Assembly: GCF_013387465.1 (NCBI RefSeq)
Contig: NZ_VYGV01000016.1
Coordinates: forward strand, 182,872-246,871
DNA: 64,000 nt
Reading direction: 5' to 3'
Origin: Hydrogenophaga aromaticivorans
GTDB taxonomy: Bacteria > Pseudomonadota > Gammaproteobacteria > Burkholderiales > Burkholderiaceae_C
Under the pieces are notes generated by a model that saw only the letters and a program-made list of their open reading frames with translations, searched no databases and had not been told where the DNA came from. This document shows, in pieces, positions 59,825 through 64,000 of this stretch. The position numbers were made by a program, and so were the translations under genes. The stretch's first letter is position 1. Every line of letters begins with the position of its first letter.

Positions 59825-60429
59825 TGCTTGTTGAAGTCCACCTTGGGCGGGCTGGAAATGGCGGCTTCGTTTTCGACCTGGAAACCCGCCTTGGGCGCGT
59901 AGCTGAAGACCATGGCGGTGAGGTTGGTCGGGAAACTGCGTGCGAGCACGTTGTATTCCTGGATCGCCTGGATGTAGCGGTTGCGGGCGACCGTGATGCG
60001 GTTCTCGGTGCCTTCGAGCTGCACACGCAGGTCGCTGAAGGCCTGGTTGGCCTTGAGGTTGGGGTACTGCTCGACCACCACCATCAGGCGGCTCAGGGCA
60101 CTGCTCACCTCGCCCTGCGCGGCCTGGAATTTCTGCATCGCGGCCGGGTCGTTCAGCATCTCCGGCGTCATCTGGATCGAGGTGGCCTTGGAGCGCGCTT
60201 CGATCACCTTGGTCAGGGTCTCCTGCTCGAAGTTGGCCTCGCCCTTGACGGTGGCGACGATGTTCGGGATCAGGTCGGCGCGGCGCTGGTACTGGTTCAG
60301 CACCTCGGACCAGGCGGACTTGCTCTGTTCGTCCAGTCGCTGGAAATCGTTGTAGCCGCAGCCGGTGAGACCAGCCGCCAGGAACAGGGCCAAGGCCCAG
60401 GTGGTCAGGGGTTTGAACAAGGTGCGCAT
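59821..60429 (-). CDS. LemA family lipoprotein
   Basis: 202 aa from ATG 60429. The N-terminal signal has a lipobox (LTGCGYN); the LemA fold follows, an all-helical bundle (YQRRADLIPNIVATVKGEANFEQETLTKVIEARSKAT, YPNLKANQAFSDLRVQLEGTENRITVARNRYIQAIQEYN). LemA and TPM proteins recur together, possibly in envelope stress response. First gene of the three-gene unit. Confidence 0.94.
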   Translation of the reverse strand: MRTLFKPLTTWALALFLAAGLTGCGYNDFQRLDEQSKSAWSEVLNQYQRRADLIPNIVATVKGEANFEQETLTKVIEARSKATSIQMTPEMLNDPAAMQKFQAAQGEVSSALSRLMVVVEQYPNLKANQAFSDLRVQLEGTENRITVARNRYIQAIQEYNVLARSFPTNLTAMVFSYAPKAGFQVENEAAISSPPKVDFNKQ

Positions 60430-60627
60430 GTGTCCTCCGGGGGCGTTGACCAGAATGGTGGCAGGCGGTACGGGTGCCTGTTGTCGGGCAACTATACCTG
60501 TGGCGTGTGGCAGGCGCCCTGGCCGGCAACGCCAGCGCGGGACCGTCTGGTGATCATGGGGACGTCGGGCGGGGGAAAACCGGCGCCCGCAGCGCTGGCG
60601 CACCGGTCAAGCGGCAAAATGGCTGCC

Positions 60628-61065
60628 ATGCGCAAAACCAAACTGCCCCCCGGTTCCCCCGACGACACCGAACACGCGTTCTACGACGCCCTGCAAAACG
60701 GCGACCTCGAACGCCTCATGGCCTGCTGGGCCGACGAGGACGACATCGTCTGCGTGCACCCCGGGGGTCCACGGATGGTGGGGCATGCCGCGGTGCGCGC
60801 CGCGTTCGAAGCCATGTTTGCCAACGGCAGTGTCAAGGCCCACCCGGAAAAGGTGCGCCGCCTGGATGCGGGAAGCTGCAGCGTGCACAGCGTGGTCGAG
60901 CGCGTGGAGGTGTTGAGCGACGACGGGCTGCAGCACGCCTGGGTCGTGGCCACCAATGTCTACGCCAAGACTGCACAAGGCTGGCGCCTGGTGGCCCACC
61001 ACGCCAGTCCGGGTTCACGCACCGAGCCGCCCGAGGTCACGACCGCGCCGCCGGTCCTGCACTGA
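60628..61065 (+). CDS. NTF2-like (SnoaL-type) domain protein
   Basis: 145 aa from ATG 60628; an ATG at 60619 would add three residues. A cone-shaped NTF2 fold: EHAFYDALQNGDLERLMACWADEDDIVCVHPGGPRMVGHAAVRAAFEAMF and WRLVAHHASPGS at the C terminus. Such proteins are isomerase-like or ligand-binding, function unknown. Divergent from lemA; the YheT-like gene begins 13 bp after its stop. Confidence 0.88.
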   Translation: MRKTKLPPGSPDDTEHAFYDALQNGDLERLMACWADEDDIVCVHPGGPRMVGHAAVRAAFEAMFANGSVKAHPEKVRRLDAGSCSVHSVVERVEVLSDDGLQHAWVVATNVYAKTAQGWRLVAHHASPGSRTEPPEVTTAPPVLH

Positions 61066-61078
61066 ACGTTCAACCGAC

Positions 61079-62086
61079 ATGAAACGCGAGCCGCTGCCCA
61101 CTGCGATGGACGGCTACCGCGCGCCCTGGTGGCTGCCCGGTGGCAACGCGCAGACGCTGTGGGCGGCGCTGTATGCCCAGCGCCATTTCGGGCCGGCGCC
61201 CCGTTGGCAACGCACCCGCTGGGACACGCCCGACGGCGACTTCATCGATGTGGACCTGAGCACGCACACCGCCCCACCAGGCGCCCCCTTGCTGGTGTTG
61301 TTCCACGGACTGGAAGGGTCGTCGGCCAGCCAGTACGCGGTGGCTTTCGCCGACTTTGCCGCGTCGGAGGGACTGGCCTTTGCCGTGCCTCATTTCAGGG
61401 GTTGTTCGGGCGAGATCAACCGCGCACCCCGCGCCTACCACTCGGGCGACTTCGAGGAGATCGACTGGATACTCAAGCGGCTCGCGGCGGACCACCCGGG
61501 CCGTCCCTTGCTGGCGGTGGGCGTCTCACTGGGGGGCAATGCGCTGCTGCGCTGGGCGGGCGAGATGGGCGAGGGCGCCGCCCACACGGTGCGCGCGGTG
61601 GCCGCCGTGTGCTCGCCGCTGGACCTCGCCGCGGGTGGGCACGCCATCGGCCGCGGTTTCAACCGGCTGGTCTACACACGCATGTTTTTGTCGAGCATGG
61701 TCCCCAAGGCCCTGCGCAAGCTGGAGCAATACCCGGGCCTGTTCGACCGCGAGGCCTTGCTGGCGGCGCGCGACCTCTACAGCTTCGACAACCTGTTCAC
61801 CGCGCCCCTGCACGGATTTCGAGACACCGAGGACTACTGGGCGCGTGCGTCGGCCAAGCCCGTGCTGGCGCAGATCCGCGTGCCGGCGCTGGCGCTCAAT
61901 GCGCGCAATGACCCTTTTGTGCCCGCTGCTTCGTTGCCGACGCTGCGCGACGCCGGGCCCTGCGTGACCCTGTGGCAAACGGCGCAGGGCGGACATGTGG
62001 GTTTCCCGGCCTTGCGCCCGCCGTTGCGCAGCCATGTGCGCGCCATGCCCGACGCGGTTGGGCGCTGGCTGTTGGCGAACATTTGA
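61079..62086 (+). CDS. Alpha/beta hydrolase of the YheT (AB-hydrolase 4) family
   Basis: 335 aa from ATG 61079. The PWWLPGGNAQTLWAALY start is the family signature, followed by LVLFHGLEGSSASQYA, FRGCSGEIN, the nucleophile GVSLGGNALLRW, NARNDPFVP (Asp) and GGHVGF (His). Complete catalytic triad; substrates unknown, probably acyl esters. The first codons of the reading frame before 61079 are not conserved. Confidence 0.92.
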   Translation: MKREPLPTAMDGYRAPWWLPGGNAQTLWAALYAQRHFGPAPRWQRTRWDTPDGDFIDVDLSTHTAPPGAPLLVLFHGLEGSSASQYAVAFADFAASEGLAFAVPHFRGCSGEINRAPRAYHSGDFEEIDWILKRLAADHPGRPLLAVGVSLGGNALLRWAGEMGEGAAHTVRAVAAVCSPLDLAAGGHAIGRGFNRLVYTRMFLSSMVPKALRKLEQYPGLFDREALLAARDLYSFDNLFTAPLHGFRDTEDYWARASAKPVLAQIRVPALALNARNDPFVPAASLPTLRDAGPCVTLWQTAQGGHVGFPALRPPLRSHVRAMPDAVGRWLLANI

Positions 62087-62229
62087 TCCACCCCCGCCGC
62101 GCGCGACCCCGTCCAGGGGCCGGCACAGGCGGCCCGGCGAAGCCGGTTCCGCGCAGCCCTTGGAATCACTTCCCCTCTGCTGACATTGACTTGTGTCTCG
62201 CGTGCCTGAAACGGGTTGTAATCCACGGT

Positions 62230-62808
62230 ATGGATGACATCGTCAAAGCCGCCCTCGCCAAATGGCCCAACGTGCCGCACTGTTACGGCTGGCTGGGGCT
62301 CGACGCGCGCGGCAACTGGTACATGCGCGACGACCGCTGCCAGGCGGCTGGCCCGTTTGCGCGGGCCGAGGGCGACGATCGCGTCGCCAGCAAGGGTTCC
62401 CTGCTCAAACACGAGAAGCTGATCGAATTCATCCATCGCAACTACGCCGCGGATGAACAAGGTCAATGGTTCTTTCAGAACGGACCGCAGCGGGTGTACG
62501 TCGAGCTGGAAAACACGCCCTTCATCTGGCGCGTGCAGCCCGATGGCCGGGTGCGGTCCCACACCGGACCCGATGCCGGCGAGGTGCGGCAGAGCCTGCT
62601 GGACGAGCAGGGCCGCCTCTATCTCGTGACCGCGATGGGCCTGGGACTGGTGCACACCAGCGACATGGCGCTGGCGGCCGATGCGGTGGAGTCTGGGCGC
62701 TGGGTGCCCGAGCCGGTGCAATGGTCTGCGCTGCCGATCGATCGGGGTTTTGTGCGCAGCCCGCAGCACTTGCAGGTCAGAGAGGCCCAACCGGTCGGCA
62801 AGACCTGA
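62230..62808 (+). CDS. Conserved protein of unknown function (Burkholderiales-type, DUF with WFFQNGPQRVYVELE block)
   Basis: 192 aa from ATG 62230. Conserved-looking segments are KWPNVPHCYGWLGLDARGNWYMRDDR, SKGSLLKHEKLIEFIHRNY, and QWFFQNGPQRVYVELENTPFIWRV. No membrane span or signal is seen, and no motif of known catalysis. I recognise this type from Comamonadaceae, where it is annotated only by DUF. A bidirectional terminator follows. Confidence 0.82.
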   Translation: MDDIVKAALAKWPNVPHCYGWLGLDARGNWYMRDDRCQAAGPFARAEGDDRVASKGSLLKHEKLIEFIHRNYAADEQGQWFFQNGPQRVYVELENTPFIWRVQPDGRVRSHTGPDAGEVRQSLLDEQGRLYLVTAMGLGLVHTSDMALAADAVESGRWVPEPVQWSALPIDRGFVRSPQHLQVREAQPVGKT

Positions 62809-62830
62809 CGCGCGGTCGACAACACACGTA

Positions 62831-62858
62831 AAAAAAGCCGGTCAGCGACCGGCTTTTT
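62831..62858. terminator. Bidirectional rho-independent terminator
   Basis: AGCCGGTC/GACCGGCT with an AGC loop, flanked by A6 and T5. It lies between two convergent genes. Confidence 0.93.
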
Positions 62859-62885
62859 CGTGAAAGGCACAGAGGCCTTCGAGGC

Positions 62886-63428
62886 TTACTTGACCGCAGC
62901 GAGGATGAACTCGACGGCCGACTGGATCTCGGCGTCCGACGCCGTGGAGCCGCCCTTGGGAGGCATGGCGTTTTTACCCTTGATCGCGCTGGCGGTCAGC
63001 GCTTCCAGGCCAAGGCCGATACGCGGGCCCCAGGCGGCCTTGTCGCCGAACTTGGGCGCACCGGCCACACCGGCCGCATGGCAGGCCACGCAAGCCTTGT
63101 TGTAAAGCGCTTCGCCGCTGAGTGCGGCGGTGGGTGCACCAGCGGCCGCACCGTCAGCGGCTGGGGCCGGGGCTGCGCCCGAAGCCGCCATGGCGGCTGC
63201 GATCGTTGCGGCATCACCCAGCACCACGGTGCCCACGCGCTGGATGCGCTGAGCGGTCGCGAGTTCGGGGTCCACCGCGCCGGCGGCCGGCTTGTCGCCG
63301 GAGGTGACGTAGTACACCAGGCCGATGATGATGAAGATCGGGGCGACAAACGAGAAAAACGACGTCCAGAGCAACTGGGCAGGGGTTTTGATCGGGCCGG
63401 TGTGGGAATCGTGCGCGTGGTCGCTCAT
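62886..63428 (-). CDS. Membrane-anchored cytochrome c (cytochrome c5-like)
   Basis: 180 aa from ATG 63428. One N-terminal span (LLWTSFFSFVAPIFIIIGLVYYV) anchors an Ala/Pro-rich linker of about 60 residues and a cytochrome c domain with C113-V-A-C116-H117 and the Met ligand in NAMPPKGGST. Electron carrier on the periplasmic face, partner unknown. Divergent from the tRNA promoter region. Confidence 0.94.
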   Translation of the reverse strand: MSDHAHDSHTGPIKTPAQLLWTSFFSFVAPIFIIIGLVYYVTSGDKPAAGAVDPELATAQRIQRVGTVVLGDAATIAAAMAASGAAPAPAADGAAAGAPTAALSGEALYNKACVACHAAGVAGAPKFGDKAAWGPRIGLGLEALTASAIKGKNAMPPKGGSTASDAEIQSAVEFILAAVK

Positions 63429-63536
63429 GGTGTCCTCAAGAATGGCGGAACGGGGAGCCAGGATGGGTGGGGCAGGCCGTGCCCGGCCAAGCGCCGGACA
63501 GCCCGCGATTATAGCCAAACCCCTCTTGCCGCAGAC

Positions 63537-63562
63537 TTGCAGCTGAGCCCGCCTGATAGAAT
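63537..63562 (+). promoter_or_regulatory. Possible promoter of the tRNA-Arg locus
   Basis: TAGAAT at 63557-63562 lies 11 bp before the first tRNA-like sequence. TTGCAG at 63537-63542 is only 14 bp upstream of it, which is short. The -10 is more convincing than the -35. Confidence 0.4.
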
Positions 63563-63573
63563 CGGTCGCTGTT

Positions 63574-63616
63574 GCGGCTGTAGCTCAGTGGATAGAGTAT
63601 TGGCCTCCGAAGCCTA
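63574..63616 (+). pseudogene. Partial tRNA-Arg(CCG) copy, 5' half only
   Basis: It matches the real tRNA at 63668 from base 1 through the anticodon loop (GCGGCTGTAGCTCAGTGG..., CTCCGAAGCC) and then diverges. A C-to-T change and a GAG-to-TAT change alter the anticodon stem (TTGGC/GCCTA), and no T arm or acceptor 3' strand follows. It cannot make a normal tRNA. It is the copy nearest the promoter. Confidence 0.8.
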
Positions 63617-63667
63617 TGGTCACGGGCCCGGCATGCAACAATTCGACGATTGGTCTCCTTACAGCAT

Positions 63668-63743
63668 GCGGCTGTAGCTCAGTGGATAGAGTATCGGCCT
63701 CCGAAGCCGAGGGTCGTGGGTTCGATCCCCGCCAGCCGCACCA
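63668..63743 (+). tRNA. tRNA-Arg (anticodon CCG)
   Basis: A full cloverleaf: acceptor GCGGCTG/CAGCCGC, D arm GCTC/GAGT, anticodon stem TCGGC/GCCGA around CTCCGAA (anticodon CCG, reading CGG), T arm GTGGG/CCCGC around TTCGATC, discriminator A, and encoded CCA at 63741-63743. Confidence 0.96.
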
Positions 63744-64000
63744 AAATCAATGACATACGTGGGTTTCTTGTGGCCCACGTGACTGTCAAAGTTGTCCCGA
63801 TGACGCAAAAGCCGTGGTGGTACTGGGCCACAGGGCAAATGGACTTGTGGTCACGGCAAGAAGCTCTACATCACCATGGCCCGTCTGTGGCCCATGCGTA
63901 GCCCATGACTTTGATCTGGCAGCATATCTGGGCTGACTATTGACGATAGGCTCATGGCCCAGGATGTTGACCTGACTGACAGGCAACTTTGCAGGGCGGA
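63744..64000. other. Non-coding end of the window after the tRNA
   Basis: 257 bp with lower GC than most of the window. No protein-coding signal is convincing. It holds a GTGGCCCACGTG segment at about 63770-63781 and related TGGGCCAC/TGGCCC words (63817-63824, 63878-63895). DNA just 3' of a tRNA gene is a common integration site for islands; no integrase is visible within the window. Confidence 0.45.

Noticed and set aside
63786..63986. A 66-codon minus-strand frame after the tRNA
   Set aside because: Short, no ribosome-binding site worth noting, no family resemblance.

Overview
The window reads as one stretch of a GC-rich betaproteobacterial chromosome. Gene content, gene order and protein sequences point to Burkholderiales, family Comamonadaceae, most like Hydrogenophaga or a close relative. 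That assignment comes from family knowledge and was not tested by a search. Most of the window is core genome: the str/S10 ribosomal cluster, the F1Fo ATP synthase operon, lipoate synthesis, heme synthesis genes and a small PTS. Accessory DNA is concentrated in the first 7 kb and around 34.5-37.3 kb.

Layout. 1-7 kb: the 5' end of a molybdopterin oxidoreductase gene, a divergent LysR regulator, a broken glycoside-hydrolase-like gene, and an IS5-type element whose transposase gene is split by a complete group II intron (4015-6221). 7-16 kb: a DmpR/XylR-type sigma54 activator with a GntR-type regulator, MarC, a MaoC-SDR pair, then a run of small metabolic genes (DsbA-like isomerase, dienelactone hydrolase, amidohydrolase, GST) and corA. 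15.8-22.4 kb: hemB, a degenerate kinase/receiver-like protein, a candidate small RNA, hemJ, a VanZ-like protein, a thioredoxin-like ferredoxin, a hydrolase and a D,D-carboxypeptidase. 22.5-32.5 kb: rpsL-rpsG-fusA-tuf-rpsJ, then rplC-rplD-rplW-rplB-rpsS-rplV-rpsC-rplP-rpmC-rpsQ, closed by a strong terminator. 32.6-40.3 kb: peroxiredoxin, GNAT protein, a divergent cytochrome b / cytochrome c' pair split by an IS21-family element with a perfect 6-bp target duplication, two thioredoxin-fold proteins and a CaiB-type CoA transferase. 40.3-50.1 kb: lipoprotein, MFS transporter, EIIA-HPr-EI, VOC protein, EamA transporter, AhpD-like protein, AraC regulator, lipA-lipB-ybeD-aminotransferase. 50.2-57.7 kb: atpIBEFHAGDC. 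57.8-64 kb: cNMP-binding protein, TPM/TPM/LemA operon, NTF2-like protein, YheT-like hydrolase, an unknown conserved protein, a cytochrome c and tRNA-Arg(CCG) preceded by a partial copy of itself.

How it works together. The ribosomal and ATP synthase operons are intact and conventional in order, with intergenic palindromes at rpsG-fusA, rpsJ-rplC, atpE-atpF and atpD-atpC that may tune expression. The lipA/lipB/ybeD/aminotransferase genes run head to tail with tiny gaps or overlaps and probably form one unit. The aromatic-type regulator pair next to the IS has no visible catabolic target here. I found no CRISPR array, no prophage and no clearly new defence or biosynthetic system. The most interesting items are the nested IS/intron, the IS21 insertion in the ribosome-binding region of cytochrome c', an intergenic repeat that has entered a coding sequence, a candidate sRNA, and the partially duplicated tRNA gene.
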